NCBI GenBank assembly: GCA_021847645.1
Contig: JAJZQG010000067.1
Location: 1 to 35,662 of the forward strand
Reading direction: 5' to 3'
Length of the DNA: 35,662 nucleotides
Source: Myxococcales bacterium
GTDB taxonomy: Bacteria > Myxococcota_A > Polyangia > Polyangiales > Polyangiaceae
Positions 16,587-25,778 of the stretch are shown here, piece by piece. Made by a program: the position numbers and the translations under genes. A model generated the notes under the pieces. That model did not search any database. It saw only the letters and a list, made by a program, of their open reading frames with translations, and had not been told where the DNA came from. Within the stretch, counting starts at the first letter, position 1, and every line of letters starts with the position of its first letter.

Positions 16587-18026
16587 TCAGGGAGCACTGG
16601 CCGCCAGGCCCAGCCCCGTCGTCGCCCGTCCCGTCGCGTCAGCTCCCACGTACACCAGCCAGCCTCCCGCCTCGTCGAACCAGACCGATGGCTCCAGCTC
16701 GCCCAGATATGCCCGCAGGTTGGCCTTCCTCGCCAGGATGGGTCCGCTGGGAAACAACTCCCAGTCCACCAGATCGCGTGTGGCGGCCAGCCCAATGCTG
16801 TCGTTGATGTCCGCGGGATACGCACCGCCTGCCGCGATTTCGGCGTCGGCCCCTTCCACGCCGCGACCCTGGAAGTACAACAGCAATACGCCGTCGCGAA
16901 CCACTGGGAACGGTGCGGTGATCCGCTCCATCTGCCGCCAGAACAACGGATCTTCCACGTCCGACGGCACCAGCACCGGCCGCGTGTCCGGCATCTGCAC
17001 GTGCCCGTTCGTTTCGTCGACTTGCACGCGGCCAAGCGCGCGGCCCCCGTCCGCTGCGTAGAACACGATCGTCGCGCCACCGAACGACACGGCGCCCGGA
17101 GAGCCGACCCAGCCGCCTTCCCACGACTGCGTGGCAGACCATATCACCCCGGGCGACCGCTCGAACGCCACGCCGTCCACCGAAGTCGCGCGGATCAGCC
17201 CGGTCCCGTCGCCCCGCGCCGCGTACAGGATCATGCGGCCGCCGGCGTCCACCACGCTCGGCGCCCCAACGCAATCCCCGTCGCCGTCCGCAGGCGCAAG
17301 CACCGGAGCCACCGGATCGATCTCCCACCGGCGCGGAGATACCACGCGCGCGCGGTGCACCGCACAGCTCGTCGTCGCACCCGCCTGCTCCCGGAGCTCC
17401 ACATACGCAATGCGCTGGCCCGACCAGACCGTGACGTGGGGCTCGCGCAGGTCCGCCACATGCTCCTGCTGCACGCAGGTCTGATCGCCGCCACACGAGA
17501 TGGACGGGCCGCAGAGCTTGACGATGCACGTGCCGTCCAACGCGCTGCACTGCTCCCCGTAGGCGCAATCCGCGGAGGAACCGCACCGTCGCGCGCAGCC
17601 TCCCGCGGTGCACGTCTCGTTGGGGCCGCAGGCGCTGGCGCTCGTACAGACAGAGGCGCACCGTCCTCCCAGACAGACCTCTCGTGCCTCGCACTCGGTT
17701 GCATTGCGACACGGACGAGTCACGCACCGCCCGCAAACGCACCGCTCGCCGGCCGCGCACTCCGACGTGTCCGAGCAGCGACGTTCCACCGCGACCGGAG
17801 CGACGCATACCGAGAGCGCCCCGCCCGTTGCGCGCGAGGGCGCCACTACCCGCGTGCCGCCGAGGCAAACCTCGATGCCCGGACCGTCGACAAGCCCGGT
17901 GCGGGGATCGCGCGCGACCGGCTCCGGCGGCGCGTCGTGACCGAGCGAACCACAGCCGAGCTCCGCGGTCACGACGAGCAGTCCGCCCCCAAGAAGGACC
18001 GCGCCGCGTGCGTGGATCAGCGCCAT
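16587..18026 (-). CDS. Cys-rich lipoprotein with GH43/GH32-like five-bladed propeller
   Basis: 479 residues from the ATG at 18026; the frame is open further upstream but there it only overlaps the FadL-like gene. The signal peptide ends in 'AELGC' (Cys25), predicting a lipoprotein. Residues about 75-165 are packed with Cys in 'C.D.SECAAGERCVCGRCV'-type units, the EB/Dickkopf-like modules common on myxobacterial surface proteins. The C-terminal 300 residues ('GAPSVVDAGGRMILYAARG', 'DSIGLAATRDLVDWELFPSG') look like the five-bladed propeller of GH43/GH32/GH62-type glycosidases and lyases. I cannot confirm the catalytic acids. It overlaps the upstream FadL-like gene by 10 bp, so the three genes are coupled. 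Confidence 0.78.
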   Translation of the reverse strand: MALIHARGAVLLGGGLLVVTAELGCGSLGHDAPPEPVARDPRTGLVDGPGIEVCLGGTRVVAPSRATGGALSVCVAPVAVERRCSDTSECAAGERCVCGRCVTRPCRNATECEAREVCLGGRCASVCTSASACGPNETCTAGGCARRCGSSADCAYGEQCSALDGTCIVKLCGPSISCGGDQTCVQQEHVADLREPHVTVWSGQRIAYVELREQAGATTSCAVHRARVVSPRRWEIDPVAPVLAPADGDGDCVGAPSVVDAGGRMILYAARGDGTGLIRATSVDGVAFERSPGVIWSATQSWEGGWVGSPGAVSFGGATIVFYAADGGRALGRVQVDETNGHVQMPDTRPVLVPSDVEDPLFWRQMERITAPFPVVRDGVLLLYFQGRGVEGADAEIAAGGAYPADINDSIGLAATRDLVDWELFPSGPILARKANLRAYLGELEPSVWFDEAGGWLVYVGADATGRATTGLGLAASAP

Positions 18027-19309
18027 GTTGCCTCCAGCGCCAGGGACGCGTCGATGAGCCTGCCTCCCGCGCGGTAGTGGGCAAAGGGCAGCACCTCGCT
18101 GGGCTTGTCGAACGTCCGGTCTCGCAACATCCACCATTGCAGCGCTGCGTCGGAGCGCAGTGCCACGCCCCAGACGCGCCCGAGATCGAGCCCGGCGCCC
18201 GCCGCCACGATGTGGGCCGGCGCATCGGCGCCCGTCGCCAAGCTGGCCTGCGCGGGCACCGGCGACGGCGAATACGCGTAGCCCGCGCGCAGGGCCAATC
18301 TGCGCTGCAACGCTTCTGGCTCGAGCAGCAGTCCGATTCTGGGTGACAGCGTGTCGCGGAGTGCCGGCCGGACGAAGCGGGCCAGCCATTGCCCCGGCGT
18401 CAGCCCCAGTCGCACGTCGAGCGACAGATCCGCAGCCGCCGGCGGTGCTTCGCTCCATCGCGCAAGCTGCAGCGCGCCGTGCACGCGAACGCCCGCGATC
18501 GGGTCCCACCGCGCGCCGAGATCCCACGTCGCGGGCTCGTAGCCGCTCTGCCCCGTCACATTCACCGTCGTGGTGCCGTTCAGCGGATTGCCCGATACCG
18601 CGACGTCCGCGCGCGTCGCCAACGCGAGCTCGATGGACTGGGCGCCGCGATATCGCAGTGCCACGGACGCCGATCGCAGATCCACGCTCGCACCCACCGT
18701 GGGCGCAACATCGTAGGGAAGTGTCACGCTCGTGTCGCCGTCCGCGTACGTGCCATTGCCGTCCTGCCCGAGCAGGAAGCGTACCTCGCCTCTTGCGCCC
18801 GCCAGGACCGAGGCGCCCGCGCCTACCGACAAGGCATCGAATCTCAGCGATAGCGCGAGATCGAACGTGGCGCGGTAGGACGAGGGATCGAAGCGCACGA
18901 AGGCAGGCTCGCTGCCCGGCCGGAAAGAGATCCTCGCCAGCGACCGGTCCGGCACGTGCGCAGCGATCCCACCCCCAACCCGCCATCGGTCGCCCAGCGC
19001 CCAGCCCGCTTGCATCGCCAGGTCGGTCCCCGCGATATCACTGTAGGGAATCGCATGGCTGTCGAGCGTCAGGTGCGTCCAGCCGTGCCCGTAGCCGAAC
19101 GAGAGCCGCGTGCCGGGCTCGCACGCGAAGGCGGGATTGGTGAACGCGGCCGAGGACGGCTGCGCGGCTGCGATGTCGCTCTGGGCCAGGGCCGTGCTTC
19201 GAGGCCCATAGCCGAACAAGCCTGGCGCGGTGGCCCGGGCGGTCCTCGCTCTGGCGCCGAGCGCGCACACCAGGCCGAGCAGGGCGGCCGCGCGCGCACC
19301 GAGCCTCAC
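18017..19309 (-). CDS. FadL-like outer-membrane protein, second of a pair
   Basis: 430 residues from the GTG at 19309, which overlaps the previous stop as GTGA. The start gives a normal signal peptide ('AAALLGLVCALGARA', cleavage near 'ARA-TAPG'). The mature start 'GLFGYGPRSTALAQSDIAA' with 'AFTNPA' is the FadL/OmpP1/TodX N-terminal pattern (compare 'ATFYNPAGL'). The rest alternates polar and hydrophobic residues in strands ending 'LIDASLALEATWR', with a C-terminal aromatic as in beta-barrels. FadL proteins carry hydrophobic molecules across the outer membrane. Its 3' end overlaps the lipoprotein gene by 10 bp. Confidence 0.8.
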   Translation of the reverse strand: MRLGARAAALLGLVCALGARARTARATAPGLFGYGPRSTALAQSDIAAAQPSSAAFTNPAFACEPGTRLSFGYGHGWTHLTLDSHAIPYSDIAGTDLAMQAGWALGDRWRVGGGIAAHVPDRSLARISFRPGSEPAFVRFDPSSYRATFDLALSLRFDALSVGAGASVLAGARGEVRFLLGQDGNGTYADGDTSVTLPYDVAPTVGASVDLRSASVALRYRGAQSIELALATRADVAVSGNPLNGTTTVNVTGQSGYEPATWDLGARWDPIAGVRVHGALQLARWSEAPPAAADLSLDVRLGLTPGQWLARFVRPALRDTLSPRIGLLLEPEALQRRLALRAGYAYSPSPVPAQASLATGADAPAHIVAAGAGLDLGRVWGVALRSDAALQWWMLRDRTFDKPSEVLPFAHYRAGGRLIDASLALEATWR

Positions 19310-20778
19310 AGCTCCACCCCCAAACCGGCACTGAGCACGAACACCGCACCGCCGCCCGACAGGGTCGGATATCCGGGGTTGCCGATTCCCTCGCTGGGAT
19401 GGTCCGTGTCCGGCCCAACGACCGTTCCCGCGGCGCAAGGCACGGACGTGCACGCCCGCTTGGCTTGCGCATAGGAAGAAACGCGCTGCAACTGGGCGCC
19501 GATCGACGCGAGGAAGGCGCGACCCACCAGCCCTGGGAATCGCGCGGTCGCCCCGCCGCCCACCAACACCTTCGCTCCGTCGACGAAGTTGGTCCCGCCC
19601 TGTTGCGCAGACGGGACGAGCATCGATGTCTCGTAGCCCAGGCCCGCGAGCAACCCGACTTCGCCGTTCGCGTTGCGGGACACCCACCAACGGCCCGCGC
19701 CGCGCACCGACCAGGTGTCCCGGAACAGTCCTTGCGGCAGATGACTCGAGAGCGACAAGGCCGATACCGTCGTATCGATGCCAAGCAACGGACCTTGCCA
19801 GACGCTCCACCGCTGCCAGCTCGCGTTCACCTCCAGCCGCAAGCGTGCCGTCGGCTCCGCCGCCGTTCCCAGCACCAGCGACGCTGGATCGTAGAGCGCT
19901 TGCGACGCATTCACATCGACCATCAAGGGCACGCCGGCCACATTCGCGGTCGTCGTGACGTGGAACGGCACGCCGAACGCCTGGCGATAGGTCAACGCGA
20001 CGTGAAGCTGCTGCAGCGGATCGACGCGCACGCCGGCGACCCAGGACACGACCGTATTCACGTCCTGCTCGATGAGGGTCTCCAGGCCGCGGCTCTGCCC
20101 CTCCCGCACGTCGACCGGGCCGGACACGCCGCCGAGCACGTTGGCGCCGACGCCCAGCCCCAGCCAGGAAGCGGGCCGAACGGCCAGAGCGGGAATGGCG
20201 GCGAGCCGTTGTGTGCGATTGTCGTAGTAGGGAAAGAACGGATCGGTGCCCTTGCGCAGCTCGATGCGCATGAGCTTCGAGGGCAACGCATACAGTCCGA
20301 GGCCGACCCTCACTCGATCGGATAGCGGTCCTTCCAACGGCACGTCGGCGTCGATGGCAGCGCACCCGCCCACCGGATCCTGCAATGTCTGGTTGGACCC
20401 TTGCGCGTGCAGCAGCGGCATCGCAGCAAGCCCCGACAGCTCGAGCCGCAGCCCCCTGCCGAATCCAAGGCCAGCCGGATTGTAGAACGTCGCGCTGCCG
20501 TCGGTCGCCGTCGCCGAACGCGCCGACACCGATGCGATACCCTCGGGCCCGAATCCGAACACGTCCCATGCACTGGCGCGCGCGCGCTTGCTGCCGGTTG
20601 CGACCACCAGGGTCACCGCAAGGGCGGGCAGCACGGAACGGAGCCGGTGACGGAGCACGATCCGCACGAATACCACGCCGGGAGTGCGAAGGGGCGAAGA
20701 GTCGATGGGCCCGAGTTCCAGCCGGAAGTTCGCGGGCCCCGGGCGCCTGCGCATCCCGGCGCGTCGTCCCGACGACAT
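19306..20778 (-). CDS. FadL-like outer-membrane protein, first of a pair
   Basis: 490 residues from the ATG at 20778. A GTG at 20667 in the same frame would give a compact signal peptide ('LRSVLPALAVTLVVATG', cleavage near 'ARASA'), so the true start may be there, 37 codons in; neither has a strong ribosome site. The mature start 'AWDVFGFGPEGIASVSARSA' with 'ATFYNPAGLGFGRG' is the hallmark of the OMPP1/FadL/TodX family. Beta-barrel strands follow to 'GAVFVLSAGLGVEL'. Role: uptake or export of hydrophobic compounds through the outer membrane (family knowledge); substrate unknown. First gene of a three-gene operon with a second FadL and a propeller lipoprotein. Confidence 0.82.
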   Translation of the reverse strand: MSSGRRAGMRRRPGPANFRLELGPIDSSPLRTPGVVFVRIVLRHRLRSVLPALAVTLVVATGSKRARASAWDVFGFGPEGIASVSARSATATDGSATFYNPAGLGFGRGLRLELSGLAAMPLLHAQGSNQTLQDPVGGCAAIDADVPLEGPLSDRVRVGLGLYALPSKLMRIELRKGTDPFFPYYDNRTQRLAAIPALAVRPASWLGLGVGANVLGGVSGPVDVREGQSRGLETLIEQDVNTVVSWVAGVRVDPLQQLHVALTYRQAFGVPFHVTTTANVAGVPLMVDVNASQALYDPASLVLGTAAEPTARLRLEVNASWQRWSVWQGPLLGIDTTVSALSLSSHLPQGLFRDTWSVRGAGRWWVSRNANGEVGLLAGLGYETSMLVPSAQQGGTNFVDGAKVLVGGGATARFPGLVGRAFLASIGAQLQRVSSYAQAKRACTSVPCAAGTVVGPDTDHPSEGIGNPGYPTLSGGGAVFVLSAGLGVEL

Positions 20779-20978
20779 CGGCCTGCCGGCACCGGCAAGA
20801 CAATCAGATCAGTCGCCGCACGCCTGGCCCTAGGTGGATGATCTGGATGCGGTTGCCCGTGCGGTCGTCGAACCTCCGCATCCGATAAGTTGATGCCGCG
20901 AGCAAGGCGCGTCAGAATTCGTGGGTCGCCACCCGCCGCGCCGCGGCTGCCCGCAGCGGATGGCGCGCCCTGAACAAC

Positions 20979-21413
20979 ATGCAGAAGCTACGCGCCAACG
21001 AGAGCGATTCCGGAATCGTCGATTGCGACAAGTGCGGCAAGCCCGTGCACGTCACCGGCCTGTCCCGCGCCGCCGGACCGGACCACGTCCTTCGCGTCAC
21101 CTGCTCCTGCGGAGCCGTCACCGAAGCCCAGTACGAGCGACGCGCCTTCCTGCGCCTGCTGTCCAATCGCCCAGGCGTCTATCGCCGCGCCGCCCCCCGC
21201 GAGGAAAGCGGCGCCATGACCATCGTCGATACCTCGGTCAACGGCGTGCGCTTCCGCACCTCCGGCGCCCACTGCATCGAGCTGCAGGACAAGCTCGTCA
21301 TCGAGTACGACTCCGGCCTCCCAGGCGCACCGCGCGTTCACCACGACGTCATTGTGCAGCGCATCGACGACCGCTTGATCGGCGCGCGCCTGGCCGACCA
21401 GCCAGAGGCCTGA
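20979..21413 (+). CDS. PilZ-like domain protein with N-terminal zinc-ribbon-like Cys pairs
   Basis: 144 residues. The C-terminal half has the PilZ c-di-GMP signature in relaxed form: an Arg-containing 'YRRAAPR' (68-74) then 'DTSVNG' (84-89, the D/NxSxxG motif). The N-terminus has CDKCG (16-20) and CSCG (42-45), a possible small zinc ribbon. PilZ proteins bind c-di-GMP and steer motility, polysaccharide or secretion. The start at 20979 is the first plausible Met but has no strong ribosome site. It stands alone, divergent from the FadL operon and convergent with the O-antigen-ligase gene. Loss of c-di-GMP binding cannot be excluded. Confidence 0.7.
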   Translation: MQKLRANESDSGIVDCDKCGKPVHVTGLSRAAGPDHVLRVTCSCGAVTEAQYERRAFLRLLSNRPGVYRRAAPREESGAMTIVDTSVNGVRFRTSGAHCIELQDKLVIEYDSGLPGAPRVHHDVIVQRIDDRLIGARLADQPEA

Positions 21414-21452
21414 GGCGTCGCGCAACGGCTCGACGTCGTTTCCCCCGACGAG

Positions 21453-23180
21453 CTATTGGGCAGCGTCGGTCGCGCTTCGCTGCAGCCTGTCGCCCATCTC
21501 GCGCAGCTTCGGGTGCCCCGGGTAGATGGACTGAGCGGCCCGCAACTGCTCGCGCGCCTCGTCGTACTTGCCCAGCATCCGAAGCGCTTCAACCAGGTTC
21601 GCCCTCGCCCGAAAGCTGCCGGGATGAAGGTGGATCGCCGCCTCGTACGCCCGCGCGGCGCGCTCCGGGCTGTCGCAAGTCATCCATGCGTTGCCGAGCG
21701 CCACGTGCGTTCCCACGTTCGCAAGCCGCTCCGACGATCGCTCGAGAGCCTCCACCGCCCTGTCGCAATCCCCTCGCGCCAGCTCCGCCAGTCCCAGCGC
21801 CAGCCACGCCGTCCCGGACGACGAATCGAGCCTCACGGCTCTCTCGAGCAGCTTCGATTGCTGAAGAGGCTCCGCATCCCTGGCCTCGGTCTGCCAGCGA
21901 TCGGACACCCAACGCCCCGTCGACAACGCCAGCAGCCAGGCAGATGCGCCGATCGCAATCGCAGCCATCGCGACCCGCGCGCGTCCCAGCGCCTGGCCGC
22001 GCGGCGTGGCTCCCAGCACCAGGCCCAACAGCACCACCACCGCGGGCTGCCGCAGCGGACTATCCCCCAACGCGCACACGGCCAACGCGACGATCGCCGC
22101 CGTGCCGGACCGCCACCGCGCCTTGCTCGTCGCCAGCAGCGCGGCGCCAATGCACAGCGCCAGCAATCCCACGCCGGCAATCCCCGACTCGGCCGCCGCC
22201 TGGATCCAGTCGTCGTGCGCTGTCGTCGCGTTTTCGAACGTGTGCGCGGCTGCCTGCGGCGTCAGGCTCGCGAGCCGCTGTCCTTGCGCTTGCAGGAACG
22301 CGTGCCCGAACCCGCCCAGCCCGGTGCCCATCGGCACATGCTGCGCCGCTACTTCCAGGCTCGTTCCCCAGATCCATCGTCGTCCGCGCCACGCGTCCGA
22401 TACCGACGTAGCCATCGACTCGTGGCCATCCGCACGTGCTGGCCCGAGCGCATGGGCGACAGACACGGCAAGCACACATGCCAGTGCTGTCGTCATCGCT
22501 ACGGCGATCGCCGGTCGACGCCACCGGTCCGCCACGGCCAGCACCGTGGCTGCCGCGAGCGCCACCCAAGCCGTGCGTGACTCGCACACGAGGAAGGCTG
22601 CGAGCTGAACCCCGACCAATACGACAAGCGCAAACGCGAGCCGGTCGTCGCCGCGGAATGCCGTTTTCGTCCGGTGGAACGACAGCGGGATGGTCATCGA
22701 AAGCATCAGCCCGAGCCAATTGCCATTGCCTTGTCCGCCGTGCACGAGGATCCCCCGCGCGCCCGATGCGAATTCGCCCAACGCGGCCAGCGAGGAGACC
22801 GCGCCCACCACGAACGCGGTGTCCGTCGCGCAGCGCCTTGCCTCGCCCTCGTCGAGCCCGAGCAGCGCAATCCCCAGAGCGGCCGCCGCGACCCACGGGC
22901 CAAGCTCGATCCACCCCGCAGCACGCGCCCAGAGCGCGGAGAGAGCAGCCCATCCGACGAATGCCACCCACGCCAGCAGCGCCGTGCTCGCCCGCGCATT
23001 GCGCTGCATCAGCCTGCGCCCGCCAATCCCCAGCGCTCCGATCGCGACCGCCAGCGCGACCGTGGCCTTTGGGTCGAACGCGGGCGCGCGCGGATCGTAG
23101 ATCAGGCACGCGAGCGACGCCGCCGCGGTGAGCGCCGTCGCCGCCCGGTTGAGCGCGCTGCCGTGCGATGCGACCGCCAC
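21453..23180 (-). CDS. O-antigen ligase/polymerase-like membrane protein with C-terminal TPRs
   Basis: 575 residues from a GTG at 23180, with GGAGG ten bases upstream inside the end of the HEAT gene. About ten membrane helices (about 15-425) include the Wzy/WaaL-type elements 'GQGNGNWLGLMLSMTIPL' and 'TAHDDWIQAAAESGI'. The last 120 residues hold tetratricopeptide repeats ('AWLALGLAELARGDCDRAVE', 'GNAWMTCDSPERAARAYEAA'). Family members join or polymerise surface polysaccharides at the outer face of the inner membrane; some act in glycosylation. No other polysaccharide genes are nearby. It lies 6 bp after the HEAT-repeat gene. Confidence 0.82.
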   Translation of the reverse strand: MAVASHGSALNRAATALTAAASLACLIYDPRAPAFDPKATVALAVAIGALGIGGRRLMQRNARASTALLAWVAFVGWAALSALWARAAGWIELGPWVAAAALGIALLGLDEGEARRCATDTAFVVGAVSSLAALGEFASGARGILVHGGQGNGNWLGLMLSMTIPLSFHRTKTAFRGDDRLAFALVVLVGVQLAAFLVCESRTAWVALAAATVLAVADRWRRPAIAVAMTTALACVLAVSVAHALGPARADGHESMATSVSDAWRGRRWIWGTSLEVAAQHVPMGTGLGGFGHAFLQAQGQRLASLTPQAAAHTFENATTAHDDWIQAAAESGIAGVGLLALCIGAALLATSKARWRSGTAAIVALAVCALGDSPLRQPAVVVLLGLVLGATPRGQALGRARVAMAAIAIGASAWLLALSTGRWVSDRWQTEARDAEPLQQSKLLERAVRLDSSSGTAWLALGLAELARGDCDRAVEALERSSERLANVGTHVALGNAWMTCDSPERAARAYEAAIHLHPGSFRARANLVEALRMLGKYDEAREQLRAAQSIYPGHPKLREMGDRLQRSATDAAQ

Positions 23181-23186
23181 GTGCGG

Positions 23187-25259
23187 TCAGCCCTCCGAGC
23201 GCACATCCAGCAGCTTGCGCAGCACGTCTCGCGTGTAGGGACGGGGCTCCCGGGAAAGGGCGCGGCGAAGCAGCCACGTGACCCGGTCCGTGCGATTCGT
23301 GCGCAGGAAGCGAGCTGCCAGCTCGCGCTCCCGCACGCTCTGGCTCGCCAGCCCGTCGAGCATCCGGAACACCGCGTTGTCCGGATCCCACGCCAGGTGC
23401 ACCGCCGCCGCTGCCATCGCTTCGTCCACGTCTTGCCCGCGCTCGCGCTTCTCCAACTCGGGCGTCAGTCGAGCACGCACCGGCGCTTCCTGCACCCGGG
23501 ACAGCACATGCGCGAACATCGGCAGCCAGTCCGCCGGAAAGTTGTCGAAGGCCTGAAAGATGCGCGCGTCCGCGCTGGTGTCGCCCAGCCGCGCCAGCGC
23601 CACCGCCGAGTGCACCCGAAGCCACGCATCCGTGTTCGCCAGGCTCTTGTCCAGCCGCTCCTTGATCGACGGGTCCCCCAGATCGCCGAGCAGGTCGACT
23701 CCCATCTCCGCTTCATCGAGTTGGCCGCGCGCAAGCGCCGAGTCGACCGTGCTCGCCGCCAGCGGCAGCGTGCCGGCCGGACGCAGCGCCGAGATCAGGC
23801 CCGCCAGGTCGCTGCGCCCCCGCACCCAGGTGAGCAGCAGACGCCCGCCCGTGGACGGATCCTTGCTCGCTCGCAGGTAGCCGTCCACGTCGCTCAGCGG
23901 GCACTGATTCCACTCCAGGCACTGCAGGAGATAGTCGTGGACACGAGGGTCACCAGCCTTGCCCAGCGCGATTGCCGCGCGCTTCTTGACGAGATCGTTG
24001 CGGCTCTCGAACAGGTTGTCGAAGACCAGATCCGAGCGCTTGCGCCCGCTGAGCTCATATATCGCGTAGATCGCCTCCTGCCTGATCGACAGGTTCGGAT
24101 TCTGCACGAACGGCTCGAGCAGCGCAATCGCCGCCGGATCACCCAGCTTGCCCAGCCCCACCACCGCGCTGGTTTTCACGTAGTCGCTCGGATCCTCCAG
24201 CGCCTTCTTGAGCAGCGGAAGCCCCTCCGCACGATGCACGTCGCCCACCACGAACGCCGCGTTCATGCGAATAACGGCCTGCTTGTGCTCGATGAGCTGC
24301 TGGATGGCCGGGTAGAACGCACGGCTGTCCAAGCGCTCGAGTGCGAAGGCGATGTTGTTGAGCATGCGCGCTTCTCGCACGTGCGGCAGCTGGGCCAGCA
24401 GCGCCTGCGTGGCAGTCTTGTCCCCAATCCGGCCCAGCGCGTAGACCGCCTTGTTGCGAATCGGCGACTCCGGCGCCTCCAACAACGGTATCAATGCGGG
24501 CACCAGCTGCGGGGCCCGCAGCTCGGCCGACGCCACCGTGGCAGCCGTCACCAGCGACCTGTTGTCGCTGCGCAGCGCCGAGGACACGTCGCCTACCAGC
24601 GTCGCCGGCGCCATCAGCTGCCTGCTCTCCCATAGCGCTGCAAATGCTTGCGGACGCAGGTCCGGCTGATCCTTGTTCGGCTTGCGACGCAGCTCCGCGC
24701 GCAGCAGTTGCACCGCCCGCGCGTCGCCCAACGCCCCCAGCGCACCCAGGATGGCCGCGCGATTCGCCGCATCCTCGTCCTTGCGCTGGAACAGCCTCGC
24801 CAGCGACGCATAGGAGCTCCGATCGGGAATCGCCCGCAGCGCGTCGATGACCTCGCGCCGCACCCCCGCCTCCCAGTCCGCCAGCGCCGTTTGCAGCGTC
24901 GGCAACGCCCGCCGATCCCCCAGCCGCCCCAGCAGGATCGCGCACGTCTCCCGAATCCCCGCGTCCACGTTGTCCGACAGGCATCGCTCCAGCGCCCGCG
25001 TGCTGCGCTTGCCCAGGTTCAGGATGTCCGGGCTCGCGGGCATCTCGCGGTCCGTGACGTTGATGAGCACCGCCGGGTCCGCAGGGATCGATGCCAGGAC
25101 CCGCTTGCGCGCCTCGGCGGGGCTCTCCTGGTCCTGCGCTCCGGCCTCGTGCGCCTTCCACAACACACCCAAGGCCGGCTGGAGCGCCAGCACCGCTACG
25201 ACCGGCCCCGCCCATCGCCACGACCGTCCCTTGGAACCAAGCTTTCGCGCCATTGGCAT
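23187..25259 (-). CDS. Exported HEAT-repeat protein
   Basis: 690 residues. The ATG at 25259 overlaps the ribosome site; the ATG two codons later (25253) has GTGAGG at ideal spacing and may be the true start. An Arg/Lys-rich n-region and a hydrophobic helix (about 16-32) form a signal peptide or anchor. The rest is a run of helical repeats such as 'RNKAVYALGRIGDKTATQAL', 'YVKTSAVVGLGKLGDPAAI' and 'LVKKRAAIALGKAGDPRVHD': HEAT/PBS-lyase-like repeats, at least twelve, forming a superhelix for protein binding. It sits between a lipoprotein (3 bp) and an O-antigen-ligase-like gene (6 bp). Probably a periplasmic scaffold; partner unknown. Confidence 0.82.
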   Translation of the reverse strand: MPMARKLGSKGRSWRWAGPVVAVLALQPALGVLWKAHEAGAQDQESPAEARKRVLASIPADPAVLINVTDREMPASPDILNLGKRSTRALERCLSDNVDAGIRETCAILLGRLGDRRALPTLQTALADWEAGVRREVIDALRAIPDRSSYASLARLFQRKDEDAANRAAILGALGALGDARAVQLLRAELRRKPNKDQPDLRPQAFAALWESRQLMAPATLVGDVSSALRSDNRSLVTAATVASAELRAPQLVPALIPLLEAPESPIRNKAVYALGRIGDKTATQALLAQLPHVREARMLNNIAFALERLDSRAFYPAIQQLIEHKQAVIRMNAAFVVGDVHRAEGLPLLKKALEDPSDYVKTSAVVGLGKLGDPAAIALLEPFVQNPNLSIRQEAIYAIYELSGRKRSDLVFDNLFESRNDLVKKRAAIALGKAGDPRVHDYLLQCLEWNQCPLSDVDGYLRASKDPSTGGRLLLTWVRGRSDLAGLISALRPAGTLPLAASTVDSALARGQLDEAEMGVDLLGDLGDPSIKERLDKSLANTDAWLRVHSAVALARLGDTSADARIFQAFDNFPADWLPMFAHVLSRVQEAPVRARLTPELEKRERGQDVDEAMAAAAVHLAWDPDNAVFRMLDGLASQSVRERELAARFLRTNRTDRVTWLLRRALSREPRPYTRDVLRKLLDVRSEG

Positions 25260-25262
25260 CCC

Positions 25263-25622
25263 TCACCGATCCGCCGTCAAAGACACCTTCAGAGCACGCT
25301 TGCGTGCCTCGGCCACCACTGCATCCTTCGTGATCCGCTTGGGCAAGTACACGATCGTCGCTTTCCTCCCAGCACACCTGCCCGCACTGCCGTCCCACTC
25401 GATCAGGTGCACCGCGCGATTGCCGTACAGCGCCAGGTCGAACGCCTCCTCGCAGTCCTGCGTCTGTGGCAGGTCCAACGCTAGACTCACCGACGCCGTC
25501 GGCTCACCGGCAGGCAGCGGCGCGTCCGGCGAGGACGTCGCCCGAAGCGCGCCCGTGCCACAACCCAGGCACCCGGTACAAGCCACGATCAACCACCGCG
25601 TCCAACGCATGGCTCCGCTCAT
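25263..25622 (-). CDS. Small lipoprotein, unknown function
   Basis: 119 residues from the ATG at 25622; a longer frame upstream lacks a credible start. The signal peptide runs into 'ACTGCLGCGTG', a lipobox region with Cys at 16, 19 or 22 as candidate lipid sites. The mature part 'EAFDLALYGNRAVHLIEWD' and 'TIVYLPKRITKDAVVAEARK' is conserved-looking, with one Cys pair, but I do not recognise the family. First gene of the lipoprotein / HEAT / ligase operon, 3 bp upstream of the HEAT gene. Confidence 0.62.
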   Translation of the reverse strand: MSGAMRWTRWLIVACTGCLGCGTGALRATSSPDAPLPAGEPTASVSLALDLPQTQDCEEAFDLALYGNRAVHLIEWDGSAGRCAGRKATIVYLPKRITKDAVVAEARKRALKVSLTADR

Positions 25623-25778
25623 AGCCCTGCCCGGCAGGGAGGAAAAGAGGCGCGGCAGCACCGCGCGTTCAACCGCATTCGAGTTGGCCGAAACGCCGCG
25701 CGATCCAGGCGTATTCCCGCGGCGCCGACCCAACAGGCCACGCCCGTTCGCCCGCACAGCGCCCATCGGCAACCGTGC

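Noticed and set aside
18017-20803. One 928-residue outer-membrane protein
   Set aside because: Residues before the GTG at 19309 are an out-of-frame reading of the first FadL-like gene; the GTGA overlap and signal peptide place the start at 19309.
22674-24635. 653-codon plus-strand frame opposite the HEAT and O-antigen-ligase genes
   Set aside because: Arg/His/Gln-rich shadow frame with no domain; both minus-strand genes are clearly real.
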